Positions 18,472 through 28,006 are shown, counted from the first letter of the stretch. The stretch is 64,000 nt of DNA from Variovorax sp. HW608 (GCF_900090195.1 NZ_LT607803.1:4552229-4616228), one strand, 5' to 3'. A program made the numbers and translations. Notes: generated by a model from the letters alone, not told the origin.

Positions 18472-19965
18472 TCAGAACTGGAAATAGAGAAACGGGCTGT
18501 AGGAGCCCAGCTTCGAGACGCAGAGCCCGAGCAGGAGGACCGTGAGGAGCGCCATGAATGGGGTGAACACGAGCGAGGCGCGCGGCCGGCCGGCCAGCGA
18601 CTGGGCCAGCGGAACCCAGCGTTGCAGCGTGATGGTCGGCGGCAGCGCAAGGCAGATGAAGAGGCCGACCAGCAAGGTCTGGAAGAATTCCGGCTTGCGG
18701 GACGGGACGGGCCCGAACTCGGTGAATGCCTCCAGCGCAGTTCCGTGGAAGCCGAGCATGCCCTTGTAGATCTCCATCGCGGCATGCATGCTTTCCGCGC
18801 GGAACACGACCCAGGCGATCATGACGCACAGGAACGTGAGGAACCAGCCGAGGACCTTCGCCAGCCGGCCGGGCTTTGCGTCGCGGCGAACCTTGCCGTT
18901 CCAGAGATGGTTGATCACGAGGTACATGCCGTGCAGGCCGCCCCAGATCACGAAGGTCCATGCGGCGCCGTGCCACAGGCCGCCCAGCAGCATGGTGATG
19001 AACAGGTTCAGGTAGCGGCGCGCCGGCCCCTTGCGATTCCCGCCCAGCGGGATGTAGAGATAGTCCCGCAGGAAGGTCGACAGGGAGATGTGCCAGCGGC
19101 GCCAGAACTCGATGATGTTGGTCGACTTGTAGGGCGCGTTGAAGTTGAGCGGCAGCTTCACCCCCAGGCACAACGACAGGCCGACGGCCATGTCCGAATA
19201 GCCCGAGAAGTCGAAATAGATTTGCAGGGTGTAGGCCAGCACGCCAAGCCATGCCGTGTAGATCCCGGGCGCCGTGCCGTTGTGGACGCCGTTGAACATG
19301 AGGTCGGCGTACTCGCCCACCTTGTCGCCGAAGAGGAGCTTCTTGGCCAGACCGAAGACGAAGATCGCCAGGCCGAGCGAGACTTTGTCGAGATCGATGC
19401 GGTAGGTCGCCGGATTCGCGAACTGCGGCATCATCTGCGCGTGATGCAGCACCGGGCCCGCGATCAGATGAGGGAAGTAGGTGACGAAGAGCAGATAGTG
19501 CACGAAGCTGCGTTCGTGGACCTTGTCCTGCCAGCAGTCCACCAGGAACGCGATCTGCGTGAAGGTATAGAAGGAAATGCCGATCGGCAGGGCGATATGC
19601 AGCATCGGCAGCGGCGTGAATCCCGCCGCGGCAATCCCTGCATTCACGTTGCCGAGGAAGAAGTTCGCGTATTTGAAAGTCGCCAGCACTGCGAGATTCA
19701 CGACCAGCGCGAGCACGAGCATGCGCTTTCGTCCCGCGTCGGTGCGGCCGGGGCCGCGCGTCAGGCGGAGGCCCGCCCAGTAGTTGAAGCAGATCGATGC
19801 CAACAGCAGCGGCAGGGCCTCGACGCTCCACCAGCCGTAGAAGAACAGCGACGAAAGCGCGAGAAAGCCGGCTGCAGCGCGTACATTTCGCCTTCCGATA
19901 AGGAAGAACCCGAAGAGGACGATCGGGAAAAAGCAGAAGATGAACGCGTAGGAGTTGAAGAGCAT
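18472..19965 (-). CDS. MBOAT-family membrane O-acyltransferase (AlgI/DltB-like)
   Basis: A 497-residue polytopic membrane protein of the MBOAT family. The segment SGYSDMAVGLSLCLGVKLPLNFN and the later FWRRWHISLSTFLRDYLYIPLGG are AlgI/DltB signatures; the catalytic histidine is His332 in GGLWHGAAWTF. Members transfer acyl groups, usually acetyl, from the cytoplasm to a partner acting outside. The SGNH partner follows immediately. The pair interrupts the usual coaE-zapD neighbourhood, next to pilBCD. Targets could include an exopolysaccharide, a cell-wall polymer or a glycan; none can be chosen from sequence. The start is ATG, about 80 bases downstream of coaE. Confidence 0.9.
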   Translation of the reverse strand: MLFNSYAFIFCFFPIVLFGFFLIGRRNVRAAAGFLALSSLFFYGWWSVEALPLLLASICFNYWAGLRLTRGPGRTDAGRKRMLVLALVVNLAVLATFKYANFFLGNVNAGIAAAGFTPLPMLHIALPIGISFYTFTQIAFLVDCWQDKVHERSFVHYLLFVTYFPHLIAGPVLHHAQMMPQFANPATYRIDLDKVSLGLAIFVFGLAKKLLFGDKVGEYADLMFNGVHNGTAPGIYTAWLGVLAYTLQIYFDFSGYSDMAVGLSLCLGVKLPLNFNAPYKSTNIIEFWRRWHISLSTFLRDYLYIPLGGNRKGPARRYLNLFITMLLGGLWHGAAWTFVIWGGLHGMYLVINHLWNGKVRRDAKPGRLAKVLGWFLTFLCVMIAWVVFRAESMHAAMEIYKGMLGFHGTALEAFTEFGPVPSRKPEFFQTLLVGLFICLALPPTITLQRWVPLAQSLAGRPRASLVFTPFMALLTVLLLGLCVSKLGSYSPFLYFQF

Positions 19966-20043
19966 CTTGGGGGAGCGTTGCCGCGGGGCTCGCTGGCACG
20001 CCGCTTTCTTTTTCTCCGGCGCTGAAGGCCGGCCAACCGTGGA

Positions 20044-20646
20044 TTATCGCGCGCCTGCGCCAGTCCACTGTTCCCAGAGACCCTCGACGTGCCAGGAGAG
20101 TTCCGCCAGCCCCAGGCCATCGTTGTAGATCAGGGCGTCCGCCGCAGCCCTGCGAAGGGCGCGATGCGCCTGCTGCGCGATGACGGCGCGGACTGCATCG
20201 GGCGTCCAGCCGGAGCGGGCGATCACGCGTTCCATCTGCGTTTGCTCGCTCGCATCGATCACCAGGACGCGGTCGACGATGGCGCGCCAGCGCTTCGATT
20301 CGACCAGCAAGGGCACGTCGAAGACGACGGGCTGGCCAGGCTGGGCCGAGGCCGCCTGATGCTCGCACTCGGCGCCGATCAGCGGATGGAGGATGCCCTC
20401 GAGGCGCTTTTTCGCCTCTGCATCGGAAAACACGAGTTCCCGCATCCGGGCCCGATCCATGCCTCCCTCGGCGGTCAGGATGGAGGGTCCGAATTCCGCT
20501 TCGAGTGCAGGCAAGGCGGCGCCGCCCGGCTCTGCGATGGATCGGGCGATGGCATCGGTGTCCACCAGCTTCGCGCCGCGTGCGACCAGCATCGCGGCCA
20601 CGGTGCTCTTGCCGCTGCCGATCCCGCCGGTCAGCCCGATGCGCAT
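20044..20646 (-). CDS. coaE: Dephospho-CoA kinase CoaE
   Basis: A 200-residue kinase for the last step of coenzyme A synthesis, phosphorylating the 3'-hydroxyl of dephospho-CoA. Walker A GGIGSGKST is at residues 8-16, followed by DTDAIAR and the VFDVPLLVES segment, all conserved in CoaE. The ATG at 20646 is chosen because MRIGLTGGIGSGKS is the standard start; the open frame upstream is antisense to nothing conserved and belongs to pilD in another frame. It starts 11 bases after the pilD stop, the usual pilD-coaE arrangement. Confidence 0.97.
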   Translation of the reverse strand: MRIGLTGGIGSGKSTVAAMLVARGAKLVDTDAIARSIAEPGGAALPALEAEFGPSILTAEGGMDRARMRELVFSDAEAKKRLEGILHPLIGAECEHQAASAQPGQPVVFDVPLLVESKRWRAIVDRVLVIDASEQTQMERVIARSGWTPDAVRAVIAQQAHRALRRAAADALIYNDGLGLAELSWHVEGLWEQWTGAGAR

Positions 20647-20657
20647 GGCAGCAGTTC

Positions 20658-21614
20658 TCAGTGGAAGGGAAAAGCGAATGGCAGCCAGTCCTGGACGCGC
20701 GCCGGTCCGGCGACCAGGCAGACCAGGCCGGCGCCGGCGAGGAAGGGCCCGAACGAGATCGGCACGTCCTTGTGCGCGAGCTTGCCGACCAGGAGCAGCG
20801 TGCCGCCGATCACCGCACCGACGAGCGAGGAGACCAGCACGATCGCCAGCAGGAACTCGACCCCGAACCAGGCGCCCAGCGCGGCCAGCAGCTTGAAGTC
20901 GCCAAAGCCCATGCCCTCCTTGCCGGTGAGCCGCAGGTAGGCCTGGTAGATGAGCCAGAGACTCGCGTAGCCGGCCACCGCCCCCCAGACGGCGGAAGCG
21001 AGCGGAATGCCGGTCCACCCCAGGGCCGCGCCGATCAGGCCCAGCCAGAGCAGCATGTAGTTGTAGCTGTCAGGCAGATACTGCGTGTCGAGATCGATGA
21101 GGAACTGGCACACCAGGAGCGCCGCGCAAGCTGCCCACAACGCGCCAACCGGTGTGAGACCGAAGCGCCATCCGCACCATGCGAACAACAGGCCGGTCAG
21201 GAGTTCGACGATGGGGTAGCGCGGACTGATGCGAGCCTTGCAGTCGCCGCAGCGGCCACCGAGCGCCAGATAGCTGATCACCGGCACGTTGCGATACCAG
21301 CGCACCGGCTGCCCACAATGGCCACAGCGGGACGCGGGCCGTGCGAGGTCGAAAGGCGGCAGCGCCTCGAGCACCGGGACGGCTTCGTCCGCCGCCGCCC
21401 TGAGTCCCTCGTCCGCCGGCGACGCAGGCGCCAGCGCGCGCGCCCAGAGCGACGGCCCGCCGTCGGGCGAGGTCATGAGATGGCCGACGGCGTCGAACAG
21501 CCAGTCCCTGTACATCATCACGGGCGTCCGGTAGACGACCACATTCAGAAAGCTGCCGATCAATAACCCGAGGACGCCGGCCAGTGCCGCGTCCACCCCC
21601 TGCGAGACGAGCAT
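20658..21614 (-). CDS. pilD: Type IV prepilin peptidase / N-methyltransferase PilD
   Basis: A 318-residue inner-membrane aspartyl protease that removes the leader of prepilins and pseudopilins and methylates the new N-terminus. The cytoplasmic domain has the two CxxC pairs (CGHCGQ, CGDCKA). The catalytic aspartates are in DLDTQYLPD and in the GFGDFKLLAALG motif (GxGD). About eight membrane helices follow the first LIGSFLNVVVYR. The gene overlaps the pilC stop by one base (TGATG) and precedes coaE, as in other beta-proteobacterial pilus loci. Confidence 0.97.
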   Translation of the reverse strand: MLVSQGVDAALAGVLGLLIGSFLNVVVYRTPVMMYRDWLFDAVGHLMTSPDGGPSLWARALAPASPADEGLRAAADEAVPVLEALPPFDLARPASRCGHCGQPVRWYRNVPVISYLALGGRCGDCKARISPRYPIVELLTGLLFAWCGWRFGLTPVGALWAACAALLVCQFLIDLDTQYLPDSYNYMLLWLGLIGAALGWTGIPLASAVWGAVAGYASLWLIYQAYLRLTGKEGMGFGDFKLLAALGAWFGVEFLLAIVLVSSLVGAVIGGTLLLVGKLAHKDVPISFGPFLAGAGLVCLVAGPARVQDWLPFAFPFH

Positions 21615-22837
21615 CAGACGACCTGGCCGAGCTTGAAGATGGGCAGGTACATCGACACCACGATGCCGCCGATGATGACGCCGAGGAACACGATGATGAT
21701 CGGTTCCATGAGGCTCGAAAGCCCTGCGACCATGTCATCGACTTCCTGTTCGTAGAAGTCGGCGGCCTTGCCCAGCATGTGATCGATGGAGCCGGATTCC
21801 TCGCCGATGGCGGTCATCTGCAGAACCATCGATGGAAAGAGGTTGGCATTGGTCATCGCGGCGGTCAGGCTGGTGCCGGTCGACACCTCCTGCTGGATCT
21901 TGGTCGTCGCTTCCGAATAGACCGAGTTGCCGGACGCGCCACCCACCGAGTCCAGTGCCTCGACCAGCGGTACGCCGGCCGCGAACATGGTGGCGAGCGT
22001 GCGCGTCCAGCGCGCGACGCAGGACTTGTCGATGAGCGCGCCGAAGATCGGCAGGCGAAGCAGGAGGCGGTCCATGACCTGTTGCACGCGCTCGTTGCGC
22101 TTCCAGGCCTGGAGGAAGAAGTAGATCCCGCCGCCGACCACGCCGAAGATCAACCACCAGTAGGCAACGAAGAATTCGCTCATGCCCATGACGAACAGCG
22201 TCGGCGCGGGCAGGTCCGCACCGAAGGAGGTGAACACCTGCTTGAAGGCGGGGATCACGAAGATCATGATGATCGCCACCACCACGAAGGCCACCACGAT
22301 CACCGAGGTCGGATACATCAGGGCCGACTTGATCTTCGACTTGATGGCCTCGGTCTTCTCCATGTAGGTGGCGAGGCGATCGAGCAGGTCTTCCAGGATA
22401 CCGGCCGCCTCGCCGGCTTCCACGAGGTTGCAGTAGAGGCTGTCGAAGTACTTCGGGAATTTGCGGAACGCGGCCGACAGCGAGGTACCCGTCTCGACGT
22501 CGCTGCGAATGTCGTTGAGCAGCTTGCCGACGCTCGGATTGGCATTGCCGCGGCCCACGATGTCGAAGGCTTGCAGCAAAGGCACGCCGGCCTTCATCAT
22601 CGTTGCCAGCTGGCGGGTGAAGATTGCGATGTCCTTCGGCTTGATCGCCTTGCCGGACCGCATCCGCCGCTTCTTGATCTTCGTCGTGAGGATGCCCTGG
22701 CGCCGCAGCGCAGCCTGCACCTGGTTCTCGCCGGCGGCACGAAGTTCGCCGCGCACCACCTTGCCGTTGCGGTCCTTCCCTTCCCACTCGAAGATGTATT
22801 CCTTGAGCGTTCGGTTCGATGCTGCTGCCGTTGCCAT
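21614..22837 (-). CDS. pilC: Type IV pilus inner-membrane platform protein PilC
   Basis: A 407-residue polytopic platform protein of the type IV pilus and type II secretion family. The N-terminal cytoplasmic part contains FEWEGKDRNGKVVRGEL; each of the two T2SSF repeats has an LLxxGVPLLQAF-like start (AGVPLLQAFDIV and AGVPLVEALDSV) and ends in a membrane helix. PilC couples the PilB motor to pilin assembly. The ATG at 22837 gives the expected N-terminus, 21 bases after pilB ends. pilD overlaps its stop by one base. Confidence 0.97.
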   Translation of the reverse strand: MATAAASNRTLKEYIFEWEGKDRNGKVVRGELRAAGENQVQAALRRQGILTTKIKKRRMRSGKAIKPKDIAIFTRQLATMMKAGVPLLQAFDIVGRGNANPSVGKLLNDIRSDVETGTSLSAAFRKFPKYFDSLYCNLVEAGEAAGILEDLLDRLATYMEKTEAIKSKIKSALMYPTSVIVVAFVVVAIIMIFVIPAFKQVFTSFGADLPAPTLFVMGMSEFFVAYWWLIFGVVGGGIYFFLQAWKRNERVQQVMDRLLLRLPIFGALIDKSCVARWTRTLATMFAAGVPLVEALDSVGGASGNSVYSEATTKIQQEVSTGTSLTAAMTNANLFPSMVLQMTAIGEESGSIDHMLGKAADFYEQEVDDMVAGLSSLMEPIIIVFLGVIIGGIVVSMYLPIFKLGQVV

Positions 22838-22857
22838 GGGTTCTCCGCCGTTGAATG

Positions 22858-24591
22858 CTATTCGTTGGTGACTGCGAGCACTTCCTCGAGCGAGGTCAGT
22901 CCCTGCATGACTTTCTTCAGTCCCGATTGACGCAACGAACGGACGCCTTCGGCTTCGGCCTGGGTTGAAATGTCGAGTGCCGACCCGTCGCGAAGAATGA
23001 TCTTCTGGATCTCCTCGCTGATGGGCATCACCTGATAGATGCCGACGCGCCCCTTGTAGCCGCCGTTGCATGCGGAGCACCCGACGGGGTGGTAGGGCTT
23101 CCAACTGCCATCGAGCTCGTGTTCCCGGAAGCCTGCGTCGAGCAGCGCCTGCCGGGGAACATCCGAGGGCGCCTTGCACACGGTGCACAGGCGGCGGGCA
23201 AGGCGCTGGGCGGTGATCAGGATCACGCTCGAAGCGATGTTGAAGGGCGCGATGCCCATGTTGCGCATCCGCGTGAGCGTCGTGGGTGCGTCGTTGGTGT
23301 GGAGCGTCGAGAGCACCAGGTGGCCCGTCTGTGCCGCCTTGATCGCGATGTCGGCCGTCTCCAGGTCGCGGATTTCGCCGACCATGATGATGTCCGGATC
23401 CTGCCGCAGGAAAGCGCGCAGCGCGGCCGCGAAAGTGAGGCCCGCCTTCTCGTTGACGTTGACCTGATTCACGCCCGGCAGGTTGATTTCGGACGGATCC
23501 TCCGCCGTCGCGATGTTCACGCCGGGCTTGTTGAGCAGGTTCAGGCAGGTATAGAGCGAGACCGTCTTGCCCGAGCCGGTGGGCCCCGTGACCAGCACCA
23601 TCCCGTAGGGCCGGTTGATCGCGTGGAGCAGGCGCTCCTTTTCGTCGGCGTCGTAGCCGAGCGCGTCGATGCCCATGCGCGCGCTGCTCGGGTCGAGGAT
23701 ACGAATGACGATCTTCTCGCCGAAAAGCGTGGGGAGCGTGCTCACCCGGAAGTCGATCACGCGCTCGGGACCGATCTTGAGCTTCATCCGCCCGTCCTGC
23801 GGGATGCGCTTCTCCGCGATGTCGAGCCGGGAGATCACCTTGATCCGCGACGCGAGCTTGTCCTTGATGACGGTCGGCGGACTGGCGATCTCGCGCAACT
23901 CGCCGTCGATGCGAAAGCGCACGCGGTAGTTGTGTTCGTAGGGCTCGAAGTGGATGTCCGACGCACGCATGCTGAATGCATCGAGCAGCATCTTGTGCAG
24001 GAAGCGGACGACGGGCGCATCCTCGACTTCGGCGACGGCCTGCTCGGCCGTGTCGCTGGCGGCTTCCGTCGAAACCTCGTCGAACTCGAACTCGGCGCCG
24101 ATGATGTTGTCGATGGTCTCGGAAGCGGTCACCGCGGCCGCTTCGATCATCCTCGAGAGCTTGTCGTATTCGGCGATGACCCAGTCCACCCCCATCTGCG
24201 AGGCGAACTTGATCTTCTCCGCCGCCTGCTGGTCCGACGGATCTGCGGTCGCGACGATGAGGCGGTTGTTGCGCTTGCTCAGGACCACCACGCGGTAGGC
24301 CTGGCAAAGCTTGGTGTCCAGAAGGTCCTTGGGAAGGCGCTGGGGATCGATCGCGTCGAGATCGAGAAGGGGGGCGCCGAATGCGCTCGACAAGGTGTGC
24401 GCCAGGTCGGCGGCCGAGACGGCCCCGGTACCGGTCAGCTCCGCAATGAAGCTGGTCCGTCCGCTAAGCGACTTCTGGTAGATGTCCTCGGCGGCTTTGG
24501 CGGGGAGTTTTCCAGCCGAAACCAAGGCACGCGCGAGTCCCGGCAAGGCGACTGGCGAGCTTTCTTTGACTAGGGGTTCGGCAGCGGCCAT
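22858..24591 (-). CDS. pilB: Type IV pilus assembly ATPase PilB
   Basis: A 577-residue hexameric extension motor. The N-terminal MshEN-like domain (about 20-160) precedes the ATPase core with Walker A GPTGSGKT at 336-343, an Asp box (EDPSEINLPGVNQ), Walker B-like DIIMVGEIRD, and a His box (GHLVLSTLHTND). Two CxxC pairs (CTVC, CSAC) form the zinc site typical of PilB and GspE. It leads pilBCD-coaE. The gene begins at an ATG that borders the only long non-coding stretch of the window. No pilin gene is in the window, so this is a standard split pilus locus. Confidence 0.97.
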   Translation of the reverse strand: MAAAEPLVKESSPVALPGLARALVSAGKLPAKAAEDIYQKSLSGRTSFIAELTGTGAVSAADLAHTLSSAFGAPLLDLDAIDPQRLPKDLLDTKLCQAYRVVVLSKRNNRLIVATADPSDQQAAEKIKFASQMGVDWVIAEYDKLSRMIEAAAVTASETIDNIIGAEFEFDEVSTEAASDTAEQAVAEVEDAPVVRFLHKMLLDAFSMRASDIHFEPYEHNYRVRFRIDGELREIASPPTVIKDKLASRIKVISRLDIAEKRIPQDGRMKLKIGPERVIDFRVSTLPTLFGEKIVIRILDPSSARMGIDALGYDADEKERLLHAINRPYGMVLVTGPTGSGKTVSLYTCLNLLNKPGVNIATAEDPSEINLPGVNQVNVNEKAGLTFAAALRAFLRQDPDIIMVGEIRDLETADIAIKAAQTGHLVLSTLHTNDAPTTLTRMRNMGIAPFNIASSVILITAQRLARRLCTVCKAPSDVPRQALLDAGFREHELDGSWKPYHPVGCSACNGGYKGRVGIYQVMPISEEIQKIILRDGSALDISTQAEAEGVRSLRQSGLKKVMQGLTSLEEVLAVTNE

Positions 24592-24999
24592 TCAACGAAT
24601 GTAAAAAACGTGAGAATTTGCTTCACGATCATCGCTGATCACCTTCGGGCTGTAAACCGCCGCGGCGGCTCCGCTCGCGGAGCATTTGGCAGTTGCAGCG
24701 CAAAAAGGCGGGTCGGGCTGAGCGGGGATTAGTACCTCCGGCTTGCAAAACCCGAACAGGTCATCGCGACGATCGGGCCCACTTCGCCACGATGGCAGAG
24801 GGGAAGGGCATCTTAGCAGCAGTCCAGCGCAGCGCGACGCAGATCCCGTGTCGTTACGCTTGGGAAAATGTTGTCGATGTCCAACACCGGCTGCGACCGA
24901 CAGCGACCGACTGCGAAATAGGCGGTCGTGTGGTTGGCGCGAGAAGCTGCTCGATGTCCGCGCTGCGGCGATTCTCTGAATTGAGCAGGACCAGAAATC
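24592..24999. other. Gene-free stretch (408 bp) between pilB and tRNA-Pro
   Basis: No coding region is supported here. Short open frames exist but match no family pattern, and the longest runs antisense through tRNA-Pro. The stretch holds the upstream region of pilB, a small inverted repeat CTCCGC/GCGGAG near 24669-24682, and at 24711-24757 a degenerate copy of the tRNA-Pro 3' half. The rest shows nothing recognisable. Confidence 0.7.
24711..24757 (-). repeat. Decayed direct copy of the tRNA-Pro 3' half (possible att scar)
   Basis: Aligned by hand with 25001-25045 of tRNA-Pro, this segment matches at 35 of 45 positions with one 2-base insertion. The identical blocks include ACCTCCGGC and CCCGAAC. 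Similarity runs from the anticodon loop to the 3' end and then stops; no 5' half is present. It lies beyond the 3' end of the intact tRNA in the same orientation, which is the layout left by tRNA-directed integration. It could instead be a tRNA pseudogene. Confidence 0.55.
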
Positions 25000-25076
25000 T
25001 GGTCGGGGTGAGAGGATTCGAACCTCCGGCCTCTACGTCCCGAACGTAGCGCTCTACCAGGCTAAGCTACACCCCG
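25000..25076 (-). tRNA. tRNA-Pro (anticodon CGG)
   Basis: A 77-base cloverleaf on the minus strand. Acceptor CGGGGTG (25076-25070) pairs with CACCCCG (25010-25004); discriminator A and CCA are encoded (25003-25000). The anticodon stem CTACG/CGTAG encloses TTCGGGA with CGG at 25042-25040, reading CCG (Pro). T-loop TTCGAAT is canonical. It lies 37 bases downstream of ispB on the same strand and may be co-transcribed. Confidence 0.95.
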
Positions 25077-25113
25077 ATGGTTGCAAGAAAAGTGAGTCGT
25101 CCTTCGTGGTGAC

Positions 25114-26106
25114 TTAGGCGCGTCGCTCAAGCAACTGAGCCGCTAATTGTAGCAAACCTCTGGAGTAAGAATTCTCGGGGAAGCCAGAAAGTGCGTCGAT
25201 TGCACGTTGAGCCTCTGCCGCGGCGGCTGCTCGTGTGGCTTCCAGCGCTCCGGTTTCCCGGACGATCGAGACGACCTGGGGCAGTTGGCTGGTGTCGCCT
25301 GCCTCGATCGCGGCGCGAATGAGATCGCGCTGCTCGGGCGTTCCACGCTGCATTGCCAGGATCAGGGGCAAGGTCGTTTTTCCTTCGCGCAGATCGTCGC
25401 CGACGTTCTTGCCGGTTTCGCTCGCGTCGCCGGCGTAGTCGAGCACGTCGTCGATGACCTGGAACGCCGTGCCGAGCGCCTGGCCATAGGTCGCGCACGC
25501 CTCTTCGATATGCGCAGGCGCCTTGGCGAGCACCGCGGCGAGCCGTGTGCTCGCCTCGAACAGCTTTGCGGTCTTGGAGCGAATGACGCGCAGATAGGCT
25601 TCCTCGTCGAGCGAAGCGTCGTGCATGTTCATCAATTGGAGGACCTCGCCTTCAGCGATGACGTTCGTCGCTTCCGCGAGGATTTCCATGACGCGCATGT
25701 CGTGCGCGTCCAGCATCATCTGGAACGCGCGCGAGTACAGAAAATCGCCGACCAGCACGCTGGCGGGATTCCCGAAGGATTCGTTGGCGGTCGGCCGTCC
25801 GCGCCGGAGCGTGGATTCGTCGACCACGTCGTCGTGCAGCAAGGTTGCCGTATGGATGAATTCGACGACGGCGGCCAGATTGAAGCGCTGGTCCTCGTGG
25901 TAGCCCAGTGCGCCTGCCATCAGCAGGAGCAGGGCAGGGCGCAGCCGTTTGCCCCCGGCGGAGATGATGTACTTCGACACCTCGCTCACGAGTGGGACGC
26001 CGGTGTCGAGGCGGCGCGCGATCACGCGGTCGACCCCTGCCATGTCGTCGGCGATCAGGCGAAGGACGCCGGCGGCGGAAGAGGGGTCTGAGGCAGGAAC
26101 TGACAA
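25114..26106 (-). CDS. ispB: Octaprenyl/polyprenyl diphosphate synthase IspB
   Basis: A trans-polyprenyl diphosphate synthase of about 330 residues that makes the isoprenoid side chain of ubiquinone by adding isopentenyl units to farnesyl diphosphate. The first Asp-rich motif is in LHDDVVDES and the second in VIDDVLDYAGD; KRLRPAL and GNPASVLVGDFLYSRAF are also family signatures. The start is uncertain: a TTG at 26106 fits the length, and the first ATG in frame lies 22 codons later at the conserved MAGVDRVIARRL. It is divergent from rplU, the common arrangement in beta-proteobacteria, and complements the ubiquinone genes near 54-58 kb. Confidence 0.95.
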   Translation of the reverse strand: MSVPASDPSSAAGVLRLIADDMAGVDRVIARRLDTGVPLVSEVSKYIISAGGKRLRPALLLLMAGALGYHEDQRFNLAAVVEFIHTATLLHDDVVDESTLRRGRPTANESFGNPASVLVGDFLYSRAFQMMLDAHDMRVMEILAEATNVIAEGEVLQLMNMHDASLDEEAYLRVIRSKTAKLFEASTRLAAVLAKAPAHIEEACATYGQALGTAFQVIDDVLDYAGDASETGKNVGDDLREGKTTLPLILAMQRGTPEQRDLIRAAIEAGDTSQLPQVVSIVRETGALEATRAAAAAEAQRAIDALSGFPENSYSRGLLQLAAQLLERRA

Positions 26107-26235
26107 GGCGAGGGCGCTTGCGCGCTGCGTGAGGTGCGACGATGGCGCTGGGCCGGAAGCTGCTGATTATAGGGAGGGAAGGGGCCGCCACGCAGTTGGG
26201 CGGCGGCTCCTGGTGCGCGAAAATCGTCTACGTGC

Positions 26236-26241
26236 TAGAAT
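26236..26241 (+). promoter_or_regulatory. Candidate -10 box of rplU-rpmA
   Basis: TAGAAT at 26236-26241, 51 bases before the rplU ATG and immediately before the leader hairpin. No convincing -35 hexamer lies at the right distance. Confidence 0.4.
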
Positions 26242-26245
26242 CGCC

Positions 26246-26279
26246 GGCTCTGCGGAATTCGCCGTAGAGCCATCTTTTC
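26246..26279 (+). promoter_or_regulatory. Hairpin leader upstream of rplU
   Basis: GGCTCTGCGG (26246-26255) pairs with CCGTAGAGCC (26262-26271) through a 10-bp stem with one G-T pair and a 6-base loop, followed by ATCTTTTC. It would sit at the very start of the rplU mRNA. It could be an attenuator, an L21-type autoregulatory leader or a stability element; I could not match it to a known RNA family. Confidence 0.5.
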
Positions 26280-26292
26280 CCAAGAGGTTTAC

Positions 26293-26604
26293 ATGTACGC
26301 GGTCATAAAAACCGGCGGCAAGCAGTATCGCGTTGCTTCCGGCGAAAAAATCAAAGTAGAACAGATTGCTGCGGACGTAGGCCAGGAAATCGTGATCGAC
26401 CAGGTGCTCGCAGTCGGCGACGGCAGCGCAATCAAGGTTGGTACGCCCCTGGTGTCCGGTGCAACGGTAACGGCAACCGTGTTGTCGCACGGCAAGCACG
26501 ACAAGGTTCGCATCTTCAAGATGCGCCGTCGCAAGCACTATCAGAAACGTCAAGGCCATCGCCAGCAGTTCACCGAACTGCAAATCGGCGCGATCGCCGC
26601 TTAA
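26293..26604 (+). CDS. rplU: 50S ribosomal protein L21
   Basis: A 103-residue ribosomal protein that binds 23S rRNA near L20. [14 protein letters not shown] at the start, the basic [19 protein letters not shown] segment, and the C-terminal I.AA end are canonical. The ATG has an AAGAGG site seven bases upstream. It is co-transcribed with rpmA (21-base gap). Its leader contains a strong hairpin just after a TAGAAT box. Confidence 0.98.
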   Translation: MYAVIKTGGKQYRVASGEKIKVEQIAADVGQEIVIDQVLAVGDGSAIKVGTPLVSGATVTATVLSHGKHDKVRIFKMRRRKHYQKRQGHRQQFTELQIGAIAA

Positions 26605-26625
26605 CCCAGGTCGGGAGCTGATTCC

Positions 26626-26883
26626 ATGGCACAGAAAAAAGGCGGCGGCTCTACGCGAAACGGGCGCGATTCGAAGCCCAAGATGCTCGGCGTGAAGGCC
26701 TTCGGCGGCGAACTGATCAGCGCGGGCTCGATCATCGTGCGCCAGCGCGGCACCCAGTTCCACCCCGGTGTGAACGTCGGCGTCGGCAAGGATCACACCT
26801 TGTTCGCCCTGGTCGACGGCCATGTGTCGTTCGGCACCAAGGGTGCGCTCAACAAGCAGACGGTCAGCGTGACCCCGGCCTGA
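26626..26883 (+). CDS. rpmA: 50S ribosomal protein L27
   Basis: An 85-residue ribosomal protein whose N-terminus reaches the peptidyl transferase centre. [19 protein letters not shown] and the [10 protein letters not shown] motif are diagnostic. It has the Gram-negative form that starts directly at MA(Q/H)KK, without the cleaved leader of Firmicutes. It is followed by an intrinsic terminator and then obg. Confidence 0.98.
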   Translation: MAQKKGGGSTRNGRDSKPKMLGVKAFGGELISAGSIIVRQRGTQFHPGVNVGVGKDHTLFALVDGHVSFGTKGALNKQTVSVTPA

Positions 26884-26903
26884 GCCGATCACTTCGATCT
26901 TTC

Positions 26904-26934
26904 GAAGCCCCGCTTTGCCGGGGCTTCTTCATTT
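26904..26934 (+). terminator. Intrinsic terminator after rpmA
   Basis: GAAGCCCCG (26904-26912) pairs perfectly with CGGGGCTTC (26919-26927); TTCATTTG follows. It separates the ribosomal pair from obg and may give partial termination, as obg begins only 17 bases later. Confidence 0.8.
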
Positions 26935-26938
26935 GTAA

Positions 26939-28006
<1,068 letters not shown>

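Noticed and set aside
24592..24720. Sigma-54 promoter upstream of pilB
   Set aside because: TGGCAG followed by TTGCA near 24687 is on the wrong strand and its GG-GC spacing does not fit.
24711..24757. A second functional tRNA
   Set aside because: Only the 3' half resembles a tRNA, the T-stem is broken and no D-arm or acceptor partner is present.
24693..25049. Open frame through the gene-free stretch and antisense to tRNA-Pro
   Set aside because: Its C-terminus (GFEPPAS) is the well-known artefact of translating the tRNA T-arm complement.
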